From positions 1 through 64,000 of the IMG/VR virus record IMGVR_UViG_3300032286_000925: DNA of 64,000 bases. One strand, written 5' to 3'. This document shows, in pieces, positions 25,345 to 33,629 of this stretch. How positions within the stretch are numbered: the stretch's first letter is position 1; the number at the start of each line of letters is the position of its first letter. Under the pieces are notes generated by a model. The model worked only from the letters and a program-made list of their open reading frames with translations. It ran no database searches and was not told where the DNA came from. The position numbers and the translations under genes are program-made. This stretch comes from a virus.

Positions 25345-25388
25345 GAGCCGAGAACAAGAAAGGTGAAATCAAGGCTCGGGGCTACTTA
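25345..25388 (-). terminator. hairpin between VWA gene and next unit
   Basis: A long stem pairs AGTAGCCC-GAGCC with GGCTCGGGCTACT around a 23-nt loop, with no T-run. It sits after the VWA gene and before the promoter TTGACA/TAAACT (about 25310-25340), the same order as in the cassette array. Confidence 0.6.
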
Positions 25389-25393
25389 GGTTG

Positions 25394-27187
25394 TTAGGCG
25401 TTTCGCCTACCAATCGTGCCAATGATATCAGCACAAGTTTTTCCAATCAGGATTGCTGATTGCTCTGGCGTAGAGCCAGCCAGAGATACAGCCTGACCAG
25501 AAGTTCCAGCAAGGTAAGTGTCTGGTGTTGTGGTGTTCTTATCAAAGGTCAGCCAGAGAACAGCCACACCTCGTTTGTCGCACTCTCTAATCCACTCTTT
25601 CGCCTTAGCAGGTTGAGTTCCCGAATAATGTCCGTCAGAAACGATTACCAGCAACTTCGCACCTCGGCTGTCCAGCAAGTTCATATGTCCGTCAAGAGCC
25701 ATAAACGCCTCATTAAACTTTTCAGTTCCGTCTGGTGCTGAATAGATATTGACATCATCTAATCTCTGACCAACTCGTAGGGTCGGGAACACTCCCTCGC
25801 CATAATAGACCATAGCAGTTCTCGCCTGAACCCTGCGACCTGCCTCTGCCAGAACCCACGCTGTCGTAGCCATAGGGTTCATAGCCTCACCCATAGAGCC
25901 AGAGATATCAACCATAACTCCGATTGAGAGTGTAGGCTCGTCAGTTTGTTTGCGAGTTTTATGTTCCCACATCTCAACAGGCACTCTAACGCCAACTGCC
26001 TCATACGCCTTTTTCTGAACCATTGACCGAGTTCTTAGACGACCTTGTGGCAGAGCCGAAGTTGTGAGTGAAACATCTCTCTCACGATACTTAGCCTTTT
26101 CTAACATCTGACCGACCTTGACCGAGGCAACTCGTTCTGACGAAGTAGGCTTACGAGTTTCTATCAACTTGGAACTTGATTTGCCATATGGCATTTCAGA
26201 CGAGGCTTTTGAGAACACTTTGGCACTAGCCTCTTTATTGCCCTCTCGTCTCTTGCCCTCTTCTTTTCTTTCTTTGACTTCTTCTTGGCGTTTCTCTTCT
26301 AACTCTTGGTCGCCTAAGTTGATAGTTGCTGTCCAAGCACTCTCGCCAGCAGAACTTTCCAAAGCCTCTTTGATTTTTTCTAACAACTCACTCGGGATTG
26401 AGAAACCACAATCGCCATTTTCAGTTTCCTCACCTTTTTCTTTTGCCTTTTCAGACACTAGGCGTTCCCACTCAATAGCCAATGGATAGAGGTCGTCAGC
26501 GTTAGCGTGTTTGTTGTGGTATTGAGCCTTACGCCATAGGTCTCTAAGTTGGTCATAGAGGTCTTGACCAAGACCAGCAACAACAATGTCTAGGATAGGT
26601 TTGACATCAGCGTAGTCAAGAACGCCACAATCAACACGACCACCGACCAGACCTGCCATTTGTGCGAAAGCCCTAGTGCCAGACATCTTTGCCAACTTCT
26701 CGTCAGTAAGGTCGCCAATCACGATTTCCATAGCCGAGGCTTTTAGGAAGTCAGCGTTCTCGGGGAAGTGAATAATGCCTAAGCCCTCAATGCGACTTTC
26801 CTCTAACAAGTGAAGTGCCTCGTTCTCATTTCGTTTCAGGTCTTTACTTGACTTGACTAAATCCCAGCGTGTAAATCTGGCGTGTAGAGCCTCGTGGAGT
26901 ATCGCACCTGTCGCCTTTGGAAACTCATACATCATTGACCTATCGTTTAGGTCGCCAACGATTTCAGGGTCAGCAATACCAAAAGCGTCTTTGGCATTGA
27001 CCTCAATCTCGGCAGTAGCAGGGTCAAATAGAGCAGATACAGGAGCAGACATATCAGCACCTACATAAACGACTAGGTCGTTTCTCTCTGCCCACTTATT
27101 TACAAGTCTGCCAATTTCAGAGCCGACTTTGAGCCACTCTTTCGGGGTTTCTTTTACTCCCGAGGTGTTTGTTCCGAAGTGTGTCAT
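25394..27187 (-). CDS. VWA protein with N-terminal metallopeptidase-like domain
   Basis: 597 aa. An HExxH motif (HEALHARF) near residue 96 marks a metallopeptidase-like domain as in COG3864/DUF2201 proteins. A Lys/Glu-rich linker around 300-330 leads to a C-terminal von Willebrand A domain with MIDAS residues DISGSMG near 424 and later SDGHYSG. Such proteins work with MoxR-type ATPases, and one lies immediately upstream. CobT, the VWA subunit of cobalt chelatase, is an alternative relative. It has its own promoter (TTGACA/GATAAT). Confidence 0.82.
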   Translation of the reverse strand: MTHFGTNTSGVKETPKEWLKVGSEIGRLVNKWAERNDLVVYVGADMSAPVSALFDPATAEIEVNAKDAFGIADPEIVGDLNDRSMMYEFPKATGAILHEALHARFTRWDLVKSSKDLKRNENEALHLLEESRIEGLGIIHFPENADFLKASAMEIVIGDLTDEKLAKMSGTRAFAQMAGLVGGRVDCGVLDYADVKPILDIVVAGLGQDLYDQLRDLWRKAQYHNKHANADDLYPLAIEWERLVSEKAKEKGEETENGDCGFSIPSELLEKIKEALESSAGESAWTATINLGDQELEEKRQEEVKERKEEGKRREGNKEASAKVFSKASSEMPYGKSSSKLIETRKPTSSERVASVKVGQMLEKAKYRERDVSLTTSALPQGRLRTRSMVQKKAYEAVGVRVPVEMWEHKTRKQTDEPTLSIGVMVDISGSMGEAMNPMATTAWVLAEAGRRVQARTAMVYYGEGVFPTLRVGQRLDDVNIYSAPDGTEKFNEAFMALDGHMNLLDSRGAKLLVIVSDGHYSGTQPAKAKEWIRECDKRGVAVLWLTFDKNTTTPDTYLAGTSGQAVSLAGSTPEQSAILIGKTCADIIGTIGRRNA

Positions 27188-27213
27188 TTTCTACCTTTCT
27201 TGTAGTTAGGACA

Positions 27214-27300
27214 ATTATCGTGGATTTAGGGTTTGGTGTCAAGTCGGGGAAGTAGGAAATCCACATAACCTACTTCCCCGAGCCAAATCTAGATGAAAGG
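27214..27300 (-). promoter_or_regulatory. hairpins and promoter between ATPase and VWA genes
   Basis: TTGACA (27237-27242) and GATAAT (27214-27219) are 17 bp apart on the minus strand. Upstream, two perfect hairpins, GGGGAAGTAGG/CCTACTTCCCC and AAATCTAGA/TCTAGATTT, end the ATPase transcript without a T-run. Confidence 0.8.
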
Positions 27301-27304
27301 AAAT

Positions 27305-28339
27305 CTAGATTTTGGCAGGTCGGCACTCTTCGCCAAATACCCTAGTCAAGACCTCAACAACCACAGGTCTATCATTTTCAGGCGAACAAGCAATCAAGTT
27401 CTCAATGGCGAACTTAGTGCCGAAGATGTCATTAGCCTTTTGGAACGCTAGAAGTTCTCGCATTTGAGGCGACCAAGAAACTTCACCAGAGGCTCGTTTC
27501 TTTGCTAGGTTTTGTGAGGCAGTAATGATTAGTGGAGTGATACCCATTTTGGTCTTAGCCATACCAAAGTCAGTAGTCATTTCCACTTGGATAGTGAAAC
27601 GAGAGAGCAGAGCCTCTGATAGACGAACACCAACAGCGTTAGGGTTGGTAGCACCGACCACATAGAAACCCTCTGCTGACTTCACAGGTTCTCTCTCGGG
27701 GTTTTGAGTGATAATCAACTCGTCTCTGCCGTCCATTACGCCATAAAGAGCCGAGAGAACTTTCGGGTCAATCAGACCAATCTCGTCAATCAACAAAACC
27801 TTACCCTCGGACATAGCCTTTACCAGAACTCCGTCAATCCACTCAAAGTCGCCACTAGGGGTCTGAACATAACCACCAATGAAGTCAGAGAGTTCAGTAT
27901 CACCAGAGCCGAGCAAGGTGTAAAGTTCATCAGGGAAACTAGCCTCAACGAGAGCAGTTTTGCCACAGCCAGCCTCACCATAGAGCAGGACATATTGTTT
28001 GTTGGTGCGACAGGTTTTCATAACCTCAACATCATCATTTTCAGTAGAACCCCACTTGCGAGTGAAGTAAGCCGAGCCATTTGGTCGCAGGTAAGAACCA
28101 GCACCGACCAAAGCGTCTTTCTCAACAATGCTAGGTGTAGAGCCACTCTCGCCAGCCGAGGCACGATTGGTGAGTTTGCTCGCAGGCGTGGAGTGAGTAT
28201 CTAGGTAAGCGTGATTTGCTAGGTCAGGGTGTAGGTGCTGACCAGCAGTAGCCATTAGCAATTCGCCCAAGCCCGAGTAGAGCCTGTCAGCGAGTTCTAT
28301 TGCCTGTAAAGGTGTAGTGATTTCAGTAATCGTTGTCAT
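27305..28339 (-). CDS. MoxR-family AAA+ ATPase
   Basis: 344 aa. Walker A GEAGCGKT is near residue 120 and Walker B VLLIDEIGL near 185, followed by ALYGVMDGRDEL and the VGATNPN sensor 1 region and an arginine-finger-like LLSRFTI. MoxR ATPases (also CobS) remodel or insert metals into client proteins together with a VWA partner, here the next gene. It belongs to one operon with the gene at 28357-28842. Confidence 0.85.
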   Translation of the reverse strand: MTTITEITTPLQAIELADRLYSGLGELLMATAGQHLHPDLANHAYLDTHSTPASKLTNRASAGESGSTPSIVEKDALVGAGSYLRPNGSAYFTRKWGSTENDDVEVMKTCRTNKQYVLLYGEAGCGKTALVEASFPDELYTLLGSGDTELSDFIGGYVQTPSGDFEWIDGVLVKAMSEGKVLLIDEIGLIDPKVLSALYGVMDGRDELIITQNPEREPVKSAEGFYVVGATNPNAVGVRLSEALLSRFTIQVEMTTDFGMAKTKMGITPLIITASQNLAKKRASGEVSWSPQMRELLAFQKANDIFGTKFAIENLIACSPENDRPVVVEVLTRVFGEECRPAKI

Positions 28340-28356
28340 TGTGGATTTTTCCTTTT

Positions 28357-28842
28357 CTATTCTGCTAGTTGGTCAAGGATTTCATCAGGAAATCCAAGTT
28401 CTTTTCTTGCTCTAAGTATTCTACGAATAAGAGCAGAGGGAGTTTGTTGATTTTTGGTATCGTCTAAATCCTCTTGTGAGAACTCTAACACGATAGGTGT
28501 CTGAAACAACTTCCACTCGTTATCGTGAAGTTGGTCTAGCACCTTAGCCAAGTCGTTCAGCATTTCTGCTGAAACTTCTTTTGCCATTTCTAGTGTTGCC
28601 GACATTTCTAGTGCCTTAGTTTCCATAGCGTTTGTCTTACGAGTAGCCCAATCGCCACTTTGATATACACGCCAAGGTTTCTTAGGCGACCAAGCCGAGA
28701 TTTGCCTACGCCAAGATGAACTAGGAACGAACTCTCCCTCGGCAGTAAAGCCCTCGGGAGTGATGATGATTTGAGCAGTATTTACTGCCTTGCGAAACTC
28801 CATATAAAGAGCCTTGCCTACTAATGTTGCTGATTTTGTCAT
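28357..28842 (-). CDS. hypothetical protein in the MoxR-VWA operon
   Basis: 161 aa. Contains SSSWRRQISAWSPKKPWRVYQSG and a helical C-terminus (LIRRILRARKELGFPDEILDQL). No family recognised. It starts the operon, so it may be an adaptor for the ATPase. Confidence 0.65.
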   Translation of the reverse strand: MTKSATLVGKALYMEFRKAVNTAQIIITPEGFTAEGEFVPSSSWRRQISAWSPKKPWRVYQSGDWATRKTNAMETKALEMSATLEMAKEVSAEMLNDLAKVLDQLHDNEWKLFQTPIVLEFSQEDLDDTKNQQTPSALIRRILRARKELGFPDEILDQLAE

Positions 28843-28875
28843 TTTGGATTTTTCCTTTCAGTTATGACTATCTCT

Positions 28876-28904
28876 ATTCTTAGGGTTCATTAGAAGTTTG
28901 TCAA
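28876..28904 (-). promoter_or_regulatory. promoter of the MoxR operon
   Basis: TTGACA (28899-28904) and AAGAAT (28876-28881) are separated by 17 bp on the minus strand, about 34 nt before the ATG. The -10 resembles the cassette promoters (AAGACT/AAGAAT). Confidence 0.8.
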
Positions 28905-29107
28905 GTCCTAAATCTAAGAAAGTTTTTATTTTTTTAGTGCTTCTGAAAGATTACACGAAAGGTTCGTTAAAAGTCAAACCGGCAACTGAGCTGACGGCAG
29001 CTTCTCAGGATTAAACGAAGTTGGTTAGAAGTTGTAGCCGGATACTCGGGGAGTATCTCTAATTAATAGGTATAATAAAACTACGAGGCTAAATAGCCTC
29101 TATGGCA

Positions 29108-29341
29108 CTAATCCTCTGTTGGATTAGTGGTTGGTAGATAGCAGGGCTCACAGAGTAGCCACTCTTCGTCAGAATCACTCAGCACGATAGCAAACGGGTA
29201 GAACTGACCTCCAACGCGACCCACTGACTCGTTGCAGTGCTCACAATACATTTCATCTGGGGCAGCTGTAAGAAGACCTAGTGTGTGCGCAATCTCGGCA
29301 TCGACTGGCTCAGAGATTACGTGAAGTTCATAATTTTCCAT
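29108..29341 (-). CDS. small zinc-binding protein
   Basis: 77 aa. C-x2-C (YCEHCNES) and C-x2-C (LCEPCYLP) suggest one zinc ribbon. It is isolated between two stretches rich in the TTCGTTAAAAGTTT-like motif. Confidence 0.65.
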   Translation of the reverse strand: MENYELHVISEPVDAEIAHTLGLLTAAPDEMYCEHCNESVGRVGGQFYPFAIVLSDSDEEWLLCEPCYLPTTNPTED

Positions 29342-29691
29342 AGCACTATTCTAAAACATCACAAAAATGGTGATTTTTTAAAAAATTGACGCGGTTAAAG
29401 TTGAGTCCAGGCAAAGCAGCTTCCAAACTTTAAACGAGGCTCGGTTTGATGTTTGGGCTCGATCCGGATGCTACACTGCGACTTCTCATCGGTTCACTCG
29501 TTAAAAGTTTCCCTGGATGGTATGTCTCCACCCCCTCCGGATTCGCGGGCCGTCATCTCATCAGGCCTTCGTTAAAAGTTTGCTGCCTGGATGAGCTGAA
29601 GGAGCTTCTGAGCTTTGAACGAAGGCTTCGTTAAAAGTTTTTATTGGGAACTAACAATATTAAAATTATTCCCGTTTTTTAAAAAATAAAT
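29342..29691. repeat. non-coding block with TTCGTTAAAAGTTT-like repeats
   Basis: No convincing gene. The motif (C)GTTAAAAGTTT occurs at about 29496, 29571 and 29629, and inverted as ACTTTAAACGA near 29426. Each is followed or preceded by CCTGGAT, GATCCGGAT and AGCTTC pieces. The right end is very A+T-rich. The same motif recurs inside genes to 32.5 kb. Confidence 0.7.
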
Positions 29692-29722
29692 AAAAAAAAT
29701 CCCTATCGGTTAAGATAGGGAT
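29692..29722 (-). terminator. intrinsic terminator
   Basis: On the minus strand ATCCCTATC/GATAGGGAT with a short loop is followed by eight T. It ends the operon starting near 32.5 kb or 30.4 kb. Confidence 0.9.
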
Positions 29723-29742
29723 TCCATATGGCGGGCCGACGT

Positions 29743-30087
29743 TTAGACGAGCGGTTTGTCTTCCGCTACGCGGGCTACACGCCTGATTGTTTCTGCTAGA
29801 GGCTTGAGCGGTTTGTAGTCGTCAATGAATGTGGCAAACCTGCCGGCCGAAAAAATCTTTGGCATATCTTTGTTTGGATATACCACGGAGTCTACCGCGC
29901 CTCTTTCATACTCGGTGAACTCGTGGAAGTAGTACATTTTTGAGTGCCACGGGCCTCCGTGAATATACTGCAGGCCTTTCTTTTTTATTACCTGCAGACA
30001 AAAAGCCTCGCGGTCTTTGTCCCAGTAGACTGCAACATTCCAGTTGTGCGGAAGTTCATCGGTATATGGTTGGTGGTGTACTCTCAT
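29743..30087 (-). CDS. hypothetical protein
   Basis: 114 aa. Begins MRVHHQPYTDELPHNWNVAVYWD and contains YIHGGPWHSKMYYFHEF; no family recognised. Overlaps the upstream gene by 4 nt, so it is cotranslated. Confidence 0.65.
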   Translation of the reverse strand: MRVHHQPYTDELPHNWNVAVYWDKDREAFCLQVIKKKGLQYIHGGPWHSKMYYFHEFTEYERGAVDSVVYPNKDMPKIFSAGRFATFIDDYKPLKPLAETIRRVARVAEDKPLV

Positions 30088-30269
30088 TCACTTGCCTTTA
30101 CTTTTTCTATTTTCCAGTCAACTTCATCCCAGCGGATGTCGCTCTTTGCTGTGAACTCTGCAAGCATATCCGTGAGAACGTTTGCAAACTTTTCTGCCTG
30201 TTTGGCAGTGTCGAACTCTGGTTGCCAGAATCCTTTGATGGTGTAATCAACAACTACGTATTTTGCCAT
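30084..30269 (-). CDS. hypothetical small protein
   Basis: 61 aa, beta-alpha type (YVVVDYTIKGFWQPEFDTAKQAEKFANVLTDML). Overlaps its neighbours on both sides by a few bases. Confidence 0.65.
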   Translation of the reverse strand: MAKYVVVDYTIKGFWQPEFDTAKQAEKFANVLTDMLAEFTAKSDIRWDEVDWKIEKVKASE

Positions 30270-30442
30270 TAGTTTGCCTCAATCCAGGTGTCTGCCTCTA
30301 CAAAGTCTACACAATCGCAGGCATCTTGGCTACAGGAGCACTCACTTCCGTCATTCATTGCATTGAACTTCTTCAGGGCCTCTCCCTCATTTTTAGCTAG
30401 CACTACGTATTTTAGTCCGGTAAGGATACTAAATAATCTCAT
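30269..30442 (-). CDS. hypothetical small Cys-containing protein
   Basis: 57 aa from the ATG after AAAGGAGTACAGCTG. A GLKYVVLAKNEGEALKKFNAM unit is followed by C-x-C...C-x-C (CSCSQDACDC). First gene of a three-gene string. Confidence 0.6.
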   Translation of the reverse strand: MRLFSILTGLKYVVLAKNEGEALKKFNAMNDGSECSCSQDACDCVDFVEADTWIEAN

Positions 30443-30508
30443 CAGCTGTACTCCTTTCAAGAGTCTCAGCAGCGACACTAACACAACCGGAAGCTTAATG
30501 CAAGTTTA

Positions 30509-31306
30509 TTATTCAACAACCTCAAAGAGGTTTGTTATTTCTCCAAGCCGACGTAAGGAGTTGCCATCTGGCGTGCCGGAAGCTGCCGTTCCGATGTATC
30601 CAATTGTTCGTTGAAAGTTGGCGAAGGAAGCGATCGTCTTGTGATCCCACTCGCCCCTGTTATGACTTTTAAGTCCATTCACCTGGGTAAGCGCTAGTTG
30701 AATGATTGGGATTGATTTGTGCTTGACGCCTGGTCTGAGGATGGAACTTTTAACAACGGGCTTCGTTGAAAGTTTACCTGGATCCGGATGAGATGCAGCT
30801 TCAGCTAGCTCGTTAATAGCTCGTTTAAAGTTTGGGCGCGCGAAGGCGATCACCTCGTACTTGTAACGGTTTCGTTTAAAAACGCCATTACGCAGCTGAG
30901 TCCCCTTTGGCATTCCACTAGCGGTTTGACCTTCGATACATTGAAACATTCCGTGGGTATCCCAGGCAGAGACGTCGGTTACTATACCAACGTGTGGTTG
31001 GTTGAAAGGCATCTGGGATGGATCGGTTGAAGTTTCAATGAAGACTACGTCACCTGGACGCGGGCGTAAGTGCACTCGGTTAAATCTAATAGCTTCAGCT
31101 AGAGCGACGTTCGTTAAAAGATAACTACAGCTGCTGAGGATCCCAGTCTTCAGAAAGATATAATCAACGAACGCACCGTTCCACAGTACACCAGGCCGGC
31201 CGATGGCAACAGAGAACATATCCGGTTGACCTGCCGGTGCGGTATAACCAACGTAATTTTCGGCTTCTTGGAGGAAGCGATCCCGTGCCGGACTTTTAAT
31301 CAGCAT
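30509..31306 (-). CDS. CHAP-like protein with replaced catalytic Cys plus PG-binding-like tail
   Basis: 265 aa. Residues about 10-150 resemble a CHAP/NlpC amidase. The usual W-C-x-A-F-V site reads LWNGAFV, with Asn43 where the nucleophilic Cys is expected, while the His region (QPHVGIVTDV) and IEGQT remain. The last about 70 residues resemble a peptidoglycan-binding repeat (IIQLALTQVNG...ASFANFQRTIGY). It is probably a non-catalytic wall-binding or structural relative. Several TTCGTTAAAAGTTT-like copies lie inside it. Confidence 0.7.
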   Translation of the reverse strand: MLIKSPARDRFLQEAENYVGYTAPAGQPDMFSVAIGRPGVLWNGAFVDYIFLKTGILSSCSYLLTNVALAEAIRFNRVHLRPRPGDVVFIETSTDPSQMPFNQPHVGIVTDVSAWDTHGMFQCIEGQTASGMPKGTQLRNGVFKRNRYKYEVIAFARPNFKRAINELAEAASHPDPGKLSTKPVVKSSILRPGVKHKSIPIIQLALTQVNGLKSHNRGEWDHKTIASFANFQRTIGYIGTAASGTPDGNSLRRLGEITNLFEVVE

Positions 31307-31457
31307 TCGTTAAAAGTTTCTGAAGGAGCTCTACGATTTTCCAGGCCTCGTTTGCACGAGCCGTCATCCGGATATGGTCGACGCGGTTAGCGGCTTGTGA
31401 AATGTCGGACTCTAGCTGCTGAGCTAGATGAGTTGCGTTCGTTAAAAGTTCGTTCAT
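31296..31457 (-). CDS. small helical protein containing the repeat motif twice
   Basis: 53 aa (MNELLTNATHLAQQLESD start). One long helix. The DNA motif CTTTTAACGAA occurs at both ends and encodes ELLTNA and KLLTNA. The start overlaps the upstream stop (ATGA) and the end overlaps the next start by 11 nt, so this is a tight operon. Confidence 0.7.
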   Translation of the reverse strand: MNELLTNATHLAQQLESDISQAANRVDHIRMTARANEAWKIVELLQKLLTNAD

Positions 31458-32476
31458 TCTTTGCCTGGATCTTTCTCTAGCTTCTCATCAACGTCCGTTA
31501 CAACTTCGGCATCTATTATATCTTTTTCGGCTTCGACTCGAACGCCCATCTCGGCCAGCTTTGCTGCTGCATCTGTTGCGTTGATGGCAAGTCTGTTCAA
31601 TCTTTCAGCGATGACGCTGGCGGCAGGACGTACATCGATGTTGACGTTCGTGTCAAGTTCAACACCTCCACGGATCCCGGCCCTGTCCAAAATCTCCGTT
31701 GCAGCTTTTAGTTTCACTTGCTCGGATTCTGCTTCGGTCATCATCTCTTCGAGAACGTCGACGGCGTAAGGAGCTGCCTGGGTTAACTTTGCACGAGCTC
31801 GTTCGATGTCATCACCAGGCCGATGCTTCAGACTCCTGAGGTGAATGCGGCACAAGCCGTCATCTTGGATTCGACCACTCGTCCAAAGTTGACAACGGAT
31901 CCCGTCATCCTTGACGGCTGCGCAGCGGGCCGGCAAAGAAGCTGGCTTCCGCTTCGAACTTTTAACGGGGTCCGTTTGTTCTTTGATCCAGGCCCTAGTA
32001 GCTCCGATGACCCAAGGTGGAACGAGGTAGTCCGTTGCTTCTTCAGCGATGAGATCGTATCCAGTTATATAATCAGAGTTTCGATTGGTCGGTTCGACCA
32101 GGAGTGGCTTCTTCTCTGAGAGAGACATGATTCTCTTCTCGGTTGCCATCTCTGGACTGATAGCCATGATAAGTCCAGTAGGGATACCGTTAGACGCATA
32201 GACGGGTAACCAGTTTAGTTTTGCTCGACGTAATACAGAACGGTTCTCGTATGTGTCTTCGCAAACACCCTTATCGGTTTCTTCAATACCAAGAAGTGAA
32301 AGGTCTGGACGTATGTCCAACGTAGCGTTGATTTCTATAATAGGTTTCTCTGCTTCAGGCTTTCCAAAAACGTCATCGGTTAATATACCTGGGGCACTAC
32401 TTACGGGCCGCTCTTCTTTTAACGAGCCTCCGTTAGAAGTTACTGAAGGTGAGGAAGAGGGATCTGAGCTAGTCAC
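31454..32476 (-). CDS. probable terminase small subunit
   Basis: 340 aa from a GTG with a weak ribosome site. The N-terminal about 100 residues look disordered. A Cys/His patch (ARCAAVKDDGIRCQLW...CRIHL) lies near 190. The segment DVLEEMMTEAESEQVKLKAATEILDRAGIRGG resembles the end of actinophage small terminases, which bind the packaging site. The ending is acidic. Other possibility: a different DNA-binding structural protein. Several dispersed-motif copies occur within it. Confidence 0.55.
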   Translation of the reverse strand: MTSSDPSSSPSVTSNGGSLKEERPVSSAPGILTDDVFGKPEAEKPIIEINATLDIRPDLSLLGIEETDKGVCEDTYENRSVLRRAKLNWLPVYASNGIPTGLIMAISPEMATEKRIMSLSEKKPLLVEPTNRNSDYITGYDLIAEEATDYLVPPWVIGATRAWIKEQTDPVKSSKRKPASLPARCAAVKDDGIRCQLWTSGRIQDDGLCRIHLRSLKHRPGDDIERARAKLTQAAPYAVDVLEEMMTEAESEQVKLKAATEILDRAGIRGGVELDTNVNIDVRPAASVIAERLNRLAINATDAAAKLAEMGVRVEAEKDIIDAEVVTDVDEKLEKDPGKE

Positions 32477-32502
32477 TTTTAATCAACGTCCATTCAAACT
32501 TT

Positions 32503-32741
32503 AGAGGGCCGAGCCGACGAAACTGGGGAGAGACTGTCCGTCGACCCGACCCGTTTCGTTGCATTTATATAATGCAGTTAAGGGCGTCTCTTCCAGCAAA
32601 CTTCTTTATAGAAGTCTGATAGTCCTATGTTAAATCATGTACGAAAAAGTTTTTTTGCGAATTCGGTGAGAGACGACAGGTTTTCTATTTACAAACAAAG
32701 AAAAAACCCTGTAAAATCAAGGGATTTGATTTTAGCAGGGT
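32503..32741 (-). terminator. intergenic region with strong terminator
   Basis: No gene is seen in 32503-32700; it holds GAGAGAC/GTCTCTC inverted pieces. At 32701-32741 the minus strand has a long stem (ACCCTG-TAAAATCAA with its complement) followed by six T, ending the transcript from 33.2 kb. Confidence 0.75.
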
Positions 32742-32765
32742 AGTCTCTAAAAGTGCTTTGACTTT

Positions 32766-33215
32766 TTACGGTTTAACTGGTAAAAACCAGCCTCGCCTAT
32801 CTTTCTTTCGGTTGAGTGCAAGTTCTCTTAAGCGAGGTTTTCTGCTCTCAATTCTTTGGTCAATGAGTTTCGGTTGAGCCAAAACTTCATCTTTATCCAC
32901 AAGATAGTGGTGGCTATTTCCAAGAACATAATATCTCTTAATGTAGCCTTTACTCGCATAGTACGAGATTTCTTGTTCGGAAACCCAAAGCAAGTCTGCG
33001 GCTTCCTGACGAGTAATCAGGTTTTTTGGCTGACTATCTATCAGGCCTGCACGACCTTTAGAGGCAAAAATAACTTCATCTAAATCAACTAGATAGTTAT
33101 ATTTGTTTCCTTGGGTGTAGTGCTTTTTCACCAAGCCTCTGTTAATCCAATACACAATCATTGCACGACTAACAAAGACGGAGCTGGCAGCTTGCTTTGG
33201 AGTTACGAGAGTCAT
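32766..33215 (-). CDS. tandem winged-helix (MerR/excisionase-like) DNA-binding protein
   Basis: 149 aa with two similar HTH repeats: LVTPKQAASSVFVSRAMIVYWINRGLVKKHY and LITRQEAADLLWVSEQEISYYASKGYIKRYY, each followed by a YLVD.DEV segment. The end is basic. It could act as an excisionase or regulator. Coupled to the upstream gene by a TAATG overlap. Confidence 0.75.
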   Translation of the reverse strand: MTLVTPKQAASSVFVSRAMIVYWINRGLVKKHYTQGNKYNYLVDLDEVIFASKGRAGLIDSQPKNLITRQEAADLLWVSEQEISYYASKGYIKRYYVLGNSHHYLVDKDEVLAQPKLIDQRIESRKPRLRELALNRKKDRRGWFLPVKP

Positions 33216-33502
33216 TACTTCTTCTTAGGTGCTGACTTTTTTGTTGCAGTTGTCTTTTTTGCTGTTGGCTTCTTTTCTGTCGGCTCTACTGTCTTAACAA
33301 CCACTTTTTTAACAGTTACTACGCTTGAAGAACTTGGCTTTTTTGTTCCAGTAGGGTTGACTTTTTTGTTAGGTGCGTGTGGTGACTCTTCGATTCGCTC
33401 CTTAAAGGACTCGATAATCTTACGGAACTCTTGTTCAGCTACGACATCAATTTCCTGTTTCTTTTTCTTCTTGCTCTTGAATAGGTTCGTTAACCACTTC
33501 AT
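33215..33502 (-). CDS. Lys-rich histone-like protein
   Basis: 95 aa from the ATG at 33502 (an earlier start at 33541 is possible). The C-terminal half is Lys/Thr/Ala/Pro-rich like an H1-type DNA-binding tail; the N-terminus is WLTNLFKSKKKKK. Likely nucleic-acid binding. Confidence 0.55.
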   Translation of the reverse strand: MKWLTNLFKSKKKKKQEIDVVAEQEFRKIIESFKERIEESPHAPNKKVNPTGTKKPSSSSVVTVKKVVVKTVEPTEKKPTAKKTTATKKSAPKKK

Positions 33503-33629
33503 TTGTCTTTTCTTCTTTCTCTTGCGTCTTGCAAGTTTCACAGTAGCAGTACCACACTTTGTCGTACCACCTTATTTCTGGTCTACATTTGTCATGTGTG
33601 CCAGTTACACAGAATCCACAGATTCTCAT
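33447..33629 (-). CDS. small zinc-ribbon protein
   Basis: 60 aa. C-x2-C-x6-C (CGFCVTGTHDKC) and C-x-C-x2-C (CYCETCKT) form a zinc site; the C-terminal tail is Glu-rich. It overlaps both neighbours, which is tighter than usual. Confidence 0.55.
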   Translation of the reverse strand: MRICGFCVTGTHDKCRPEIRWYDKVWYCYCETCKTQEKEEKTNEVVNEPIQEQEEKETGN

